The position numbers were made by a program, and so were the translations under genes. DNA of 64,000 nucleotides from NCBI GenBank assembly GCA_027452245.1, contig DAIDGW010000079.1, positions 36,898 through 100,897 on the forward strand, in the 5' to 3' direction. The notes beneath the pieces are model-generated. The model was not told the origin of the DNA. It did not search any database and saw nothing but the letters and a program-made list of their open reading frames with translations. The stretch comes from Acidobacteriaceae bacterium (lineage in GTDB: Bacteria > Acidobacteriota > Terriglobia > Terriglobales > Acidobacteriaceae). Below, in pieces: positions 36,048 to 45,161 of this stretch. Every line of letters starts with the position of its first letter. Within the stretch, counting starts at the first letter, position 1.

Positions 36048-37429
36048 TAGTCTGCGGATGCCGCCTCAGATAATGCAATCGATGGTATTTTAACTTCCGC
36101 TATTTTCTTGTTGTACAGGATAAATGCCACGATTACATAAAGAGCATTGGCCAGGATCATGCTCCAAATTACTCCTTTGATTCCGAAGAGCCGCGTCGCC
36201 GGAATGCCAATCACTAATGCAACAATGCTGGCCGCACCGTTGGCGACAAATAAGGAACGCGGCGATTTCATCCCGCGCAGCACAATTGCCGGCCCCAGGC
36301 TCGCACTCCACACCGTCGTCTCCAGCCCGAACAGAGGAATCAGGTACGCCGAGTTCATATACTTTCCGGCATACAGAAACTGAAATATGGGCTGGCGAAA
36401 AGGAATCAACACCGCCCAATAAGCCACGGCGCCCGCTACAAATAACATCGCGAGTCTATGCGTCAACTTACTTGCCTCCTCCGGCCGTTCTTCCGCAACT
36501 CTCGCAGCATAAGGAAGGAATAGCATGGAAAGAGCCGCATAAGTCTGCAGTACTGGCGCAGCAAGGTTCATCAATGCTCTCAGTTCCCCTGCTGCCGCCA
36601 TCCCTGAGAACGTGCTGATCAGCGGGATGTAAACGTAGTTTGGAATCCATCCCACCACGCACGCGGCCAGCGCCCAACTGCCATACTCCCAGTGCTCGCG
36701 CCAGATCGTCAGAACTCGCGGCTCGCCTGTTGCCGGATCGAGGGCAGCGTTCAACTGCACCACCATGACCACTGCACTGACCAGCGCCGCTCCCGACATG
36801 ATCAAAAATGCGGCGAACGGGCTGAGCAATTGCATGTGATGCACCAGCAGCACACCGCCCGTCACCAGCGCACAATAAAATGCCGCTCCAAACGCGGCCG
36901 GTCCCGGCGACAGCTTCAGATAGAAACTGCGCCTGGTCATGGCATGCATGCAGAGAAACGGCGTAGCAATGGCCATTCCGGCAAGGGCAACCGGCAGGAC
37001 CATCGAATGCCCGACAATTTTCGCGCCGAGCGCGCCCGCCGCAATCAGCGCGGCGGTTGGAACCGAAATCGCCCAGTGGATCGTCAGTGCTTTCTTGAGG
37101 TATCCGCGAATATTGTCGCGGTAATTAGATCCGGCAAAAACTGAAAGCGGCTCCAGCAGCAAGGCCTGATATAAAAAGCCGACAAGAATGAAGATGCTGA
37201 ACGACAACGCATACGCGCCGTATTCTTCTGGCGTCAACCAGCGCGCCAGCAGGATCTGCAGAAGGAAATTCGAGCCCGAAATCAGTCCATTGTCGAGAAC
37301 GGCCAATCCGCCTTTGGTCATCCAGCGGAAGAACTTGCTTACCGAAAACCCCTGACTCGCACCGGTTTCAGTCCCCTGCTCCTCGACCTCGCCCACAGCT
37401 GTGGGCTTGTTCAATTCAGCACCTGACAA
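36047..37429 (-). CDS. Polysaccharide flippase (Wzx/MATE-like, MOP superfamily)
   Basis: 460 aa, starting at TTG 37429 with AGGAG 6 nt upstream. About 12 hydrophobic segments are visible, the first in FFRWMTKGGLAVLDNGLISGSNFL and an early WLTPEEYGAYALSFSIF, typical of Wzx-type flippases. The N-terminal ~40 residues are hydrophilic and Glu/Gly-rich. It is expected to move the undecaprenyl-linked repeat unit across the inner membrane. It sits directly between the P450-NRPS fusion and the glycosyltransferase and is translationally coupled to the latter. Confidence 0.87.
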   Translation of the reverse strand: MSGAELNKPTAVGEVEEQGTETGASQGFSVSKFFRWMTKGGLAVLDNGLISGSNFLLQILLARWLTPEEYGAYALSFSIFILVGFLYQALLLEPLSVFAGSNYRDNIRGYLKKALTIHWAISVPTAALIAAGALGAKIVGHSMVLPVALAGMAIATPFLCMHAMTRRSFYLKLSPGPAAFGAAFYCALVTGGVLLVHHMQLLSPFAAFLIMSGAALVSAVVMVVQLNAALDPATGEPRVLTIWREHWEYGSWALAACVVGWIPNYVYIPLISTFSGMAAAGELRALMNLAAPVLQTYAALSMLFLPYAARVAEERPEEASKLTHRLAMLFVAGAVAYWAVLIPFRQPIFQFLYAGKYMNSAYLIPLFGLETTVWSASLGPAIVLRGMKSPRSLFVANGAASIVALVIGIPATRLFGIKGVIWSMILANALYVIVAFILYNKKIAEVKIPSIALSEAASAD

Positions 37430-37474
37430 GCAATGCTCCTGTCTGAATACTTATTTGTAAAATTGAGTTCTGTC

Positions 37475-40400
37475 TTATCGCGCACTTACTAACTGAGAAT
37501 CCGAAGACACGGACTGCGCCTGTTCGAGAACGCTGCGAAGTGCGTTCGCAAGCTGCCGTACTTTCGGCTCGTTGAGAATGTTGCCATGGTCCGCATCGAC
37601 TTCATGGATTTCAAGCCCGCCCGCCGCATATTCCTTCCACCCGCTGTTGCCTTCGTCAACGCCGCGAAGGGCCTTCTCGCTGGCGCGAAACAGTACGATC
37701 CGCCCCGAATAAGCCTTCGGAACATAATGCCCCTCGGCCACGGCACAAGCCTCGCGCACATTTTTCAACTCCACCGGCATCGAGAGCAAATCGATGCGCC
37801 GCTTGATACCCTTGCGGTAACGTTTGATCCTCTTCTGTAAGTACGCCAGTTTCTGCTGCCACGAAAATGCGAGGAAAGTACTTACCAGGGAACCAGTCGA
37901 TTTCGGTTTTCCCGGATAAGTGTCAACCAGTGCCAGAAGAGCGACCGTGTGTCCAGCTTTCATCAGACGGCGCGCAATCTCTACCGCAACTAACCCGCCA
38001 AAGGAATAGCCACCCAAAAAGTAGGGGCCTTGTGGCTGCATTCCCAGGATCTGCGTAGTGTAAAAGTCGGCCATTACATCGGCACGGTCGAGAGGCGAAT
38101 GCTTCCCGTCCAGCCCGCACGCCTGTATCCCATAAAAAGGCTGGTCGGGGGCCATATGCCGCGCCAATTCATGGAACCGCATCACGGTTCCCCCCAGCCC
38201 GTGCACAAAGAACAGCGGAGGCTTCGTTCCCTCCGGCTGCAGCGCGACGATCGACGCCCACAGTTCTGACGCCACATCTCTTCTCAGCAGCTTTGCGAAT
38301 TCTCTAATCGTCGGGGCCTGCACCAATGCGGTGAGCGGCAACTGCTGCCCAAACTGCTTTTCCACTCGTCCCATCAACCGGACCGCCAGCAGCGAGTGCC
38401 CACCAAGATCGAAGAAGTTATCCCCTGTGCTGATCGGATGCTTCTTCAACACGCTCTCCCACATTTTCACCAATTGCTCTTCCACGCTATCTTGCGGCCC
38501 GATGACCTCACGCTGCTCAGTTGCAGCCGTTGAGGCAGGAGCGGGAAGGGCCCGGCGGTCAACCTTTCCGTTGGGAGTGTGCGGCAAAGCCTTCAGAAAC
38601 ACGATATCGGCCGGAACCATATATTCCGGCAAGTGCTGCGCGAGCGCTTTTCTGAGCTCAGTTGCCGTTGGCGGGTTTTCGTGGGAAGCCACGACGTATC
38701 CCACGATGCGCTTCTCTTCGCTCTCGTCGCGTGCGATTACCACGCACTCACGCACGCCACCGCACTTCTCCAGCGCAGACTCGATTTCGCCTAACTCAAT
38801 CCGGTAGCCCCGGATCTTGACCTGGAAATCGGTACGTCCGATGAATTCAATTGCACCATCGGAACGATATCTTGCCAAATCGCCCGTCTTATATAATCTC
38901 GTGCCATTACCCCGAAACGGATCCGGCACGAACTTGGCCTCCGTCATCTCCGGGCGGTTCAGATATCCGCGTGCAACGCCAAGTCCTCCGATGCACAATT
39001 CGCCAGCCTGTCCGTTCGCGACCGGCTGCAACTGTTCGTCAAGCAGGTGCACCTGCACATTCGCGATCGCCTTGCCAATCGGCAGATTATCTTCCACCGG
39101 AGCCGCTGGGTTGGGTTCGTAGGAGGTCGCGATGACGCTGGCTTCGGTCGGCCCATAGGTATTGATCCAGCGCACGCGCCTGCCGCCTGCTTCCAGCCAC
39201 GACTTATAAGCTGCGCTCGATGCCTTCTCTCCGCCAACAATCACCAGGCGCATACTCTCCGGCATCTCTTGCCGTGTCTCAGCCATCTCTCGGACTAACT
39301 CATGCCAGTAAGCCGTCGGTAGATCGAGCACGGTGACGCGCTCACTCCGGATCCAGCGCAGGAACTCCGACGCGCTCATCAGTGTGTTCGCGGTGCGCAA
39401 CACCAGTGTCGCGCCTGTCATCAACGTGGGCCAGATTTCTTCGATGGCAATGTCAAAGCTGATCGAGGCAAACTGCAAAACGCGATCTTCGCTATGCAGG
39501 TCATACAACTTAATCGCCGTCGTATTGTGGTTGACCAGGCCGCGATGCGTGAGCATCACTCCCCGCGGCTTTCCGGTCGAACCGGATGTATAAATGACGT
39601 ACGCCAGCTCATCCGGATTCGTAACTGCTGCCGGATTGTCTGTGCTCTGCCCCTCCAGAATTCTGAACGCCGGCTCCAGCAGCACAACCTCTTTTGCATA
39701 TCCGCCAAGCGTACCCAGCAGACTCTTATTCGTGATAACAACCGGCGCCTGCGAATCTTCCAGCATGTATTGCAGGCGCTCCGCCGGATAATCCGGATCG
39801 AGCGGCATACAGGCTCCGCCAGCCTTCAATACACCCAATAGAGCTACAATCAACTCCGGACATCGACCCAGGCAAATCCCCACCGGCGATTCCGGACCAA
39901 CTCCCTTGCTGCGTAAATAATGTGCTAACTGGTTGGCTCGCTCGTTCAATTCCTGGTAAGTAAGCTTCCGGCCCGATTGTTCCACCGCTGTACGTTCCAT
40001 CGCTTTCGCCACGCGATTCTCGACAAGCTGATGAATGCACTTACCGGAAGAATCGTCCGGCACGGAAACAGCAGAATTACGATCCCAGCTGACTTTCAAT
40101 GAAGTCAGGCCGCGCAGTCCCAGATTCGTCCGCCACACCAACGTCTGCGGCTCCAATCGTAAGTTCGCAATGCGGCGAAGCAGTGTTTCAAATACGATTT
40201 GCCCTTCCGCTCGGGCCAGAGGAGCCCCAAAACAGAAGTGCGCCGCATAGCCAAACGCGAGATGCCGAGTACCTTTCCGCTCTATATCGAACCGGTCGGG
40301 ATCGGGAAATTTCTCCGGATCGCGATTCGCAGCCGCCATCACGGCAATCACCGCTTGCCGCTTCGCAATCTTCCTGCCGCCTAGCTCTCGATCACATGGC

Positions 40401-41296
40401 GCCAGTCTCGCTGTATGCTGGCTCGGGCTCTCATAGCGCAGCATTTCTTCCACCGCCGACGCCGTCAGTTCCGGGTTATCCCGCAACTTTTGGTACTGAC
40501 CAGGATTCCGCAGCAGGGTCAGAACACCATTCCCAATCAGGTTGGTCGTGGTCTCCTGCCCTCCCACCATGGTCACGATCGTGTTCGCGATAACTTCATC
40601 TTCGGTCAGGTGATCGCCATCCACTTCGGCGGTAAGTAACGAATGAATCAGGCCTTCGCGCGGATGCTGCCTGATTTCTCGAACTGCATCGCGGAAGTAC
40701 GACGTCATATCTTCCACAGTCCGCACCATCAGTTGCGCTCGCTCCGGATTGTGCTGGAAATTCCCCAGCATCTCCGCAAAATTCGCGGACCATTGCTTAA
40801 GTTGCTGGCGATCGTTCACCGGCACGCCGAGCATTTCCGCGGTCACAATGGCCGGCAAAGGCTCAGCCAGGTCCGCGATCACATCCATCTGGCCTTTGTC
40901 CTGCACCGCGTCGACTAACTTATCGACAATCTCCTGGATATGAGCTTTCAGTTCGTTGACGCGGGCTGGAGTAAATGCGGACGACGCCAGGCCGCGAAGG
41001 CGGGTATGCGTCGGCGCGTCCATGAACAGCATCTGCTTGACCATGACTTCGGCAATCGGACCAAGATGATCCAGCCCCATGCTCGCCAGATGCTGTGGAC
41101 TCGGGCTCCGGTCCGCGGAAAATGTGTGTAGCACTTCCAGAACATCGTCGTATCGAGTCACCACCCACGCATGCAGGAAAGGATCCCAATGCACCGGATC
41201 TTCTTTGCGCAGACGATGAAATAGCGGATAGGGATTCGCCAGGACCTCCGCATCCAGGAGGCGATAGAGACTCAGGGCCGAATCGTTTGTATTCAT
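37475..41296 (-). CDS. Cytochrome P450 - adenylation - carrier - thioesterase fusion
   Basis: 1273 aa. Residues ~1-400 form a bacterial class P450: I-helix VGGQETTTN, EEMLRY (ExxR), and heme loop FGYAAHFCFG with Cys ~356 (Ala replaces the usual second Gly). Residues ~415-930 are an adenylation domain (YTSGSTGKPRG ~575, NTYGPTEASV). ~950-1020 is a carrier with FFDLGGHSLLAV (Ser ~968). ~1040-1273 is a thioesterase with GYSFGG (Ser ~1095) and DADHGN. There is no condensation domain. The pocket reads D-I-E-D-I-G-T-V-I-K, closest from memory to lysine/ornithine-type codes (low certainty). The order mirrors split systems such as NikQ/NikP1/NikP2, where a carrier-bound amino acid is beta-hydroxylated and released; here the parts are one chain. 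No ferredoxin gene is nearby. Confidence 0.93.
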   Translation of the reverse strand: MNTNDSALSLYRLLDAEVLANPYPLFHRLRKEDPVHWDPFLHAWVVTRYDDVLEVLHTFSADRSPSPQHLASMGLDHLGPIAEVMVKQMLFMDAPTHTRLRGLASSAFTPARVNELKAHIQEIVDKLVDAVQDKGQMDVIADLAEPLPAIVTAEMLGVPVNDRQQLKQWSANFAEMLGNFQHNPERAQLMVRTVEDMTSYFRDAVREIRQHPREGLIHSLLTAEVDGDHLTEDEVIANTIVTMVGGQETTTNLIGNGVLTLLRNPGQYQKLRDNPELTASAVEEMLRYESPSQHTARLAPCDRELGGRKIAKRQAVIAVMAAANRDPEKFPDPDRFDIERKGTRHLAFGYAAHFCFGAPLARAEGQIVFETLLRRIANLRLEPQTLVWRTNLGLRGLTSLKVSWDRNSAVSVPDDSSGKCIHQLVENRVAKAMERTAVEQSGRKLTYQELNERANQLAHYLRSKGVGPESPVGICLGRCPELIVALLGVLKAGGACMPLDPDYPAERLQYMLEDSQAPVVITNKSLLGTLGGYAKEVVLLEPAFRILEGQSTDNPAAVTNPDELAYVIYTSGSTGKPRGVMLTHRGLVNHNTTAIKLYDLHSEDRVLQFASISFDIAIEEIWPTLMTGATLVLRTANTLMSASEFLRWIRSERVTVLDLPTAYWHELVREMAETRQEMPESMRLVIVGGEKASSAAYKSWLEAGGRRVRWINTYGPTEASVIATSYEPNPAAPVEDNLPIGKAIANVQVHLLDEQLQPVANGQAGELCIGGLGVARGYLNRPEMTEAKFVPDPFRGNGTRLYKTGDLARYRSDGAIEFIGRTDFQVKIRGYRIELGEIESALEKCGGVRECVVIARDESEEKRIVGYVVASHENPPTATELRKALAQHLPEYMVPADIVFLKALPHTPNGKVDRRALPAPASTAATEQREVIGPQDSVEEQLVKMWESVLKKHPISTGDNFFDLGGHSLLAVRLMGRVEKQFGQQLPLTALVQAPTIREFAKLLRRDVASELWASIVALQPEGTKPPLFFVHGLGGTVMRFHELARHMAPDQPFYGIQACGLDGKHSPLDRADVMADFYTTQILGMQPQGPYFLGGYSFGGLVAVEIARRLMKAGHTVALLALVDTYPGKPKSTGSLVSTFLAFSWQQKLAYLQKRIKRYRKGIKRRIDLLSMPVELKNVREACAVAEGHYVPKAYSGRIVLFRASEKALRGVDEGNSGWKEYAAGGLEIHEVDADHGNILNEPKVRQLANALRSVLEQAQSVSSDSQLVSAR

Positions 41297-41326
41297 CTGG
41301 AGGTTTGACGCTGAGGGAGGCCGACG

Positions 41327-43207
41327 TTAGTCAGCCTGGGGTTGGGCGGTTGAGGTGGGAATCTCTCCCGCGCGTTGCAGCTTGGAAAAAATCAGTTTTT
41401 CAATCTCTTCCGACATCCCGGAGAGGGTGGGATGGTCGAATAGGGCCAGGAGACTCAATTCAACGCCAAAGGCCTGCCGAATCCTGGTGATCAGCTGAGT
41501 TCCGAGGAGACTGTGGCCACCGAGCAGGAAGAAATTGTCGTTTGCTCCCACGTTTTCTACATTAAGTAGCTTGGCAAGGATGGGCGCCAGCTTCTGCTCT
41601 ACTAATGTGCGGGGAGCAACAAAGTTACTATCTTTAATTGAGTTCGATTCATCTGGAGCAGGTAGCGCGGCGTGATCAATCTTGCCGTTGACCGTTACAG
41701 GGAGGTCCGTCAACCGAACAAACTGGCTCGGAACCATGTAAGCCGGCAGGCGCCTCACCAGGTGATTCCGCAGCTTGTTGAAAGAGATAGATCCATTCGC
41801 CGGAACTAGGTAAGCTACCAGGCTCTTTTCTCTGCCATGCTCGCGTGCCACCACTGTGCTCGCCGTGACCTCGGGGTAGTCATTCAGCGCCCGAATGATC
41901 TCGTTGGGTTCGATCCTGTACCCGCGAATCTTAATCTGCTCGTCGCAACGGCCCAGGAATTCCAATTCCCCGTTGGGAAGAGAACGAACCAGATCGCCCG
42001 TCCGATAGAGCGGATCTGCGCACTCTTGATCGAACGGATTTCCTACAAACTTTTCCTGCGTCAGCTTTGGCTGGTTCCGATATCCGCGCGCTACGCCCGC
42101 GCCGCCGACATAGAGTTCCCCGGCGGCCCCTGGATCCACTGGCCTCAACTGCTCATCCAGCACATAAAGCTGAACATTATCGATGCCGCGTCCAATCGAG
42201 GGCATCTGTGATGACGATTCTGCTGCATCCACTCTGCCCGACGACGCCACCACCGTACACTCCGTCGGACCGTAGTTATTTACCAGCGCAAACGGAATGC
42301 TCGGCTTTGGCCGCTGGTGCAGCGTGTCGGCTCCCGTTAGAAGAATCCGTAACCTGGTTTCCTTCGGCCACGAAAGCGAAATGAGCCGCTCCGCCATGGG
42401 CGTTGGTACGAATCCAATCGTGATGGCCTTTCTCACCAGCCACTCTTGTAACTGCACAGGATCCTGTCGGACCGCTTCGGGCGCGATGTACAAACTGGCG
42501 CCTGCCGTCAGATACGGCCACGTCTCCCAGACCGCAGCGTCAAATTCGAGCGCCGCCAACTGGCTCGCACGATCGCCGCTGGTTACTTCAAATGCCCTCC
42601 GGTGCCATGCCACCAGATTCGACAATCCCCCGTGAACAATCTCCACACCTTTCGGTTCTCCCGTAGATCCCGAGGTATAGATAACATAGGCTAGGGATTG
42701 ATCACTTATTTCGCTATTCGTCTTCTCATCGCTGCACTTGGCGATCGCCGCTTCGTCACGGTCCAAGGCAACGCAAGAAACTTCGTTGGGAAGACTCGTC
42801 AGGTACGTGCTTCGCGTGACCACAACCTGGACGTCCGAGTCGCGCAGCATGAAATCCCGCCGCTCCGCTGGAGAATCCGGCGAAAGCGGCAGATACGCCG
42901 CTCCTGCTTTCATCATGGCCAGGGCTGCAACCACGCTCGCGGACGATCGCTCCAGGTAAATTCCCACCACCTGCTCGCGAGTTACGCCGCGGTTTTGTAG
43001 ATAACGCGCCAGCCGATTCGAACGGCTTTCTAATTCTCCATAACTAAGCGACTCACCATTCCAATTCAACGCGATCGCGTCTGGAACGGCCATCGCCTGC
43101 TCGGAGATCAACTGTGGGACTGCAGCAAAGTCACTGATTTTCAAGTGAACTTGCGCCTTTACTGTCCCACAATCTGGCTGCGCTTTGAGATCTGTTCTAG
43201 GGTTCAC
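41327..43207 (-). CDS. NRPS adenylation-carrier didomain protein
   Basis: 626 aa, predicted start GTG with a weak upstream site. Adenylation ~30-530 (YTSGSTGEPKG ~175, NNYGPTECTVV, YRTGDLVR, VNGKIDH) and carrier ~540-615 (FFLLGGHSLLGTQL, Ser ~567). It lacks condensation and thioesterase domains, so its aminoacyl group must be passed to a partner in trans. The binding pocket by alignment to GrsA is D-A-W-F-L-T-N-V-V-K. D-A-W is shared with phenylalanine-type codes, but the rest differs and I do not name a substrate. It lies 30 bp upstream of the P450 fusion and 57 bp downstream of the WbaP-like gene. Confidence 0.9.
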   Translation of the reverse strand: MNPRTDLKAQPDCGTVKAQVHLKISDFAAVPQLISEQAMAVPDAIALNWNGESLSYGELESRSNRLARYLQNRGVTREQVVGIYLERSSASVVAALAMMKAGAAYLPLSPDSPAERRDFMLRDSDVQVVVTRSTYLTSLPNEVSCVALDRDEAAIAKCSDEKTNSEISDQSLAYVIYTSGSTGEPKGVEIVHGGLSNLVAWHRRAFEVTSGDRASQLAALEFDAAVWETWPYLTAGASLYIAPEAVRQDPVQLQEWLVRKAITIGFVPTPMAERLISLSWPKETRLRILLTGADTLHQRPKPSIPFALVNNYGPTECTVVASSGRVDAAESSSQMPSIGRGIDNVQLYVLDEQLRPVDPGAAGELYVGGAGVARGYRNQPKLTQEKFVGNPFDQECADPLYRTGDLVRSLPNGELEFLGRCDEQIKIRGYRIEPNEIIRALNDYPEVTASTVVAREHGREKSLVAYLVPANGSISFNKLRNHLVRRLPAYMVPSQFVRLTDLPVTVNGKIDHAALPAPDESNSIKDSNFVAPRTLVEQKLAPILAKLLNVENVGANDNFFLLGGHSLLGTQLITRIRQAFGVELSLLALFDHPTLSGMSEEIEKLIFSKLQRAGEIPTSTAQPQAD

Positions 43208-43264
43208 GAAAAAATAGCTCTATCTCGCGAGAACTTGACTGCTGTTTGCCGAACTTCGCACGAC

Positions 43265-44707
43265 TTATGCCGCACCTGATCCGCGCAGAACTGCGGGAAT
43301 GGTTCTCAGCAGGATTTCGAAGTCGAGCCACAGGGACCATTTATCGATGTACTGCAGATCGAGCTCCATCCACTTTTCAAAAGAAATGGAACTCCGGCCA
43401 CCGATCTGCCATGTACAAGTGATACCGGGCCGCACGCTGAAGCGCCGCCGCTGCCAGTCCTCGCTGAATCCCTCATAATCTCGCACAGGTAAAGGACGTG
43501 GTCCGACAAGGCTCATGTCACCGACAAGTACGTTGAACAATTGCGGAAGTTCATCGATGCTGGTCTTGCGCAGGAACTTGCCCACCGGAGTAATCCGTGG
43601 ATCGTTCTTAATCTTAAAGACAGGCCCGCTGACCTCGTTCAGATGCTCAATTTGCTTCATCTGTTTCTCGGCATCTGGAACCATGGTCCGGAATTTGTAG
43701 ATTTTGAACCGCCTCTTATTCAGTCCCAACCGGTTCTGCAGGAAGAATACCGGCCCTGGCGACGTGAGTTTAATCAGTATGGCGGTCACCAGAAGCACCG
43801 GCGCCAGCACCACGACCAGAATTAACGACACCAGAAAGTCGAACATCCTCTTGATCACTAACGCCCCGCCTTCCATCATCCCGCCCGTATAGTGGCTGAT
43901 GATGGAGTCCCCTTCAAATTCGTGTGCCCGCGATTTTGCCAGCTTCAGGTCGAACAGGTTCGAGGTGAAACGCAGCAGAATCCCGTGCTCCTCGCACAGC
44001 GCCGCCACTTCCGAGGCGTGCGCGTGGAGCGACCGCATGGGAAGCGCCATGGCTACTTCATCCACCACATTTTCCCGCAGGAAGCCGCGCAGCCCGGCGA
44101 AATCGCACACCCGCTCGTATTGCGCGTCCTGAAACTCCGTCGCCCCTGCCCACTCATCGTCTACAAACCCGATGATCCGGTAGCCCAGTTCCGGGGAATT
44201 CTCGATCTTCTTCGCAAATTGCACGGCTCGTGCGCTCGTCCCCACAATCAGAATGTCGCGCAGATTTCTGCCATGCAGTCGAATCCGCTTGAGGGTAACT
44301 CGAAGCACGATCCTGCTGATGAGCAAAGCCAATATATTGGTAACCAGGAAAGTAATGACGAATAAGGTATTGATCATCCGGATATGGAATAATGCCGCGC
44401 CAAGCATCACGGCGATCGTCCCCAGCATGCTTCCCTTCAGGATGTCTTTGGTTTCTTCCCATCGCCCCGCCAGTCGACGTGAGGCGTACATCCCAAGAAC
44501 CAGGAAAATCAGGTGCCACACCAGCACGAGCCCGGCAAAGATGACGAGGTTCGAGATCTTCACGCGCATGGAAAGAAATTCGGCCAGCGTGAAATTACCC
44601 GCCTGGTGAGACACGGCAAGCGTTGCCAATGCAAAAGAAAGCAGCATTAGCAGCAGATCGTAGACTTTGAGGGAATTGAGTAGTACCTGGCGTCGAATCG
44701 TACCCAC
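43265..44707 (-). CDS. Undecaprenyl-phosphate sugar phosphotransferase (WbaP/WcaJ-like)
   Basis: 480 aa from GTG 44707, chosen for GGAGG 7 nt upstream; a longer frame to 44734 contains that site. Four N-terminal membrane helices, a central Rossmann-like CoA-binding-type domain (ILIVGTSARAVQFA, IGFVDDEW) and a C-terminal bacterial sugar transferase domain starting with the helix IKRMFDFLVSLILVVVLAP. Conserved catalytic blocks are present: YKFRTMVPDA, RKTSIDELPQLFNVL, MSLVGPRP and RPGITCTWQ. It transfers a sugar-1-phosphate from a UDP-sugar to undecaprenyl phosphate, the first membrane step of repeat-unit assembly. It sits between the prolyl-carrier cassette and the NRPS genes. Confidence 0.93.
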   Translation of the reverse strand: MGTIRRQVLLNSLKVYDLLLMLLSFALATLAVSHQAGNFTLAEFLSMRVKISNLVIFAGLVLVWHLIFLVLGMYASRRLAGRWEETKDILKGSMLGTIAVMLGAALFHIRMINTLFVITFLVTNILALLISRIVLRVTLKRIRLHGRNLRDILIVGTSARAVQFAKKIENSPELGYRIIGFVDDEWAGATEFQDAQYERVCDFAGLRGFLRENVVDEVAMALPMRSLHAHASEVAALCEEHGILLRFTSNLFDLKLAKSRAHEFEGDSIISHYTGGMMEGGALVIKRMFDFLVSLILVVVLAPVLLVTAILIKLTSPGPVFFLQNRLGLNKRRFKIYKFRTMVPDAEKQMKQIEHLNEVSGPVFKIKNDPRITPVGKFLRKTSIDELPQLFNVLVGDMSLVGPRPLPVRDYEGFSEDWQRRRFSVRPGITCTWQIGGRSSISFEKWMELDLQYIDKWSLWLDFEILLRTIPAVLRGSGAA

Positions 44708-44825
44708 AGCGAGACCTCCGATGGATGGACCCACTCCAATTGCTGATAGTCAGGGGGAGGAGCTGTATGCGAATACAGCGTGATAATACGTCTGTGCGTG
44801 CCGCCGTTAGTTGTTCCTGGTGGTG

Positions 44826-45101
44826 CTACTTTTTCGATTTCGAGAGAAGCAACTGCTCGATGGAGTCAACCGACTTTAGATTTTCCGGGTTGATCTCTTC
44901 GTCGCTTACACGCACGCCGAAGTTTTCTTCCAGAAACGATACCAGCCGGAATATTCCAAGAGAGTCGATTACTCCGTTGTCCATCAGCGACTCATCATCG
45001 CGGAACGATGTGATGCCTTTTACGCTGGCAAGGTTTTCCTGAATGAATTCGCGAATCTGCGCTTTCAGCGCCGGCTGCGTGCTGTTACTTGCTACGGTCA
45101 T
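44826..45101 (-). CDS. Free-standing acyl/peptidyl carrier protein (PltL-like)
   Basis: 91 aa with GAGGAGGAGA upstream. DNGVIDSLGIF carries the phosphopantetheine attachment Ser47. The acidic helices and length match discrete carrier proteins such as PltL (about 88 aa) better than fatty-acid ACP, and no fatty-acid synthesis genes are near. It follows the prolyl-adenylating enzyme by 60 bp and is the expected carrier for proline loading and oxidation. It needs a 4'-phosphopantetheinyl transferase, which is not in this window. Confidence 0.88.
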   Translation of the reverse strand: MTVASNSTQPALKAQIREFIQENLASVKGITSFRDDESLMDNGVIDSLGIFRLVSFLEENFGVRVSDEEINPENLKSVDSIEQLLLSKSKK

Positions 45102-45161
45102 TGGGTTCGTCTCCTCCTCGGGCCTTTTTTTGTATATAACTGGACTGCCGCGGCATCCCCA

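Noticed and set aside
25615..37510. Similar C-terminal tails (ELVSAR and QLVSAR) of the epimerase and the P450-NRPS fusion
   Set aside because: Only about six residues agree and the DNA around them differs. It is most likely chance rather than a recent exchange or sorting tag.
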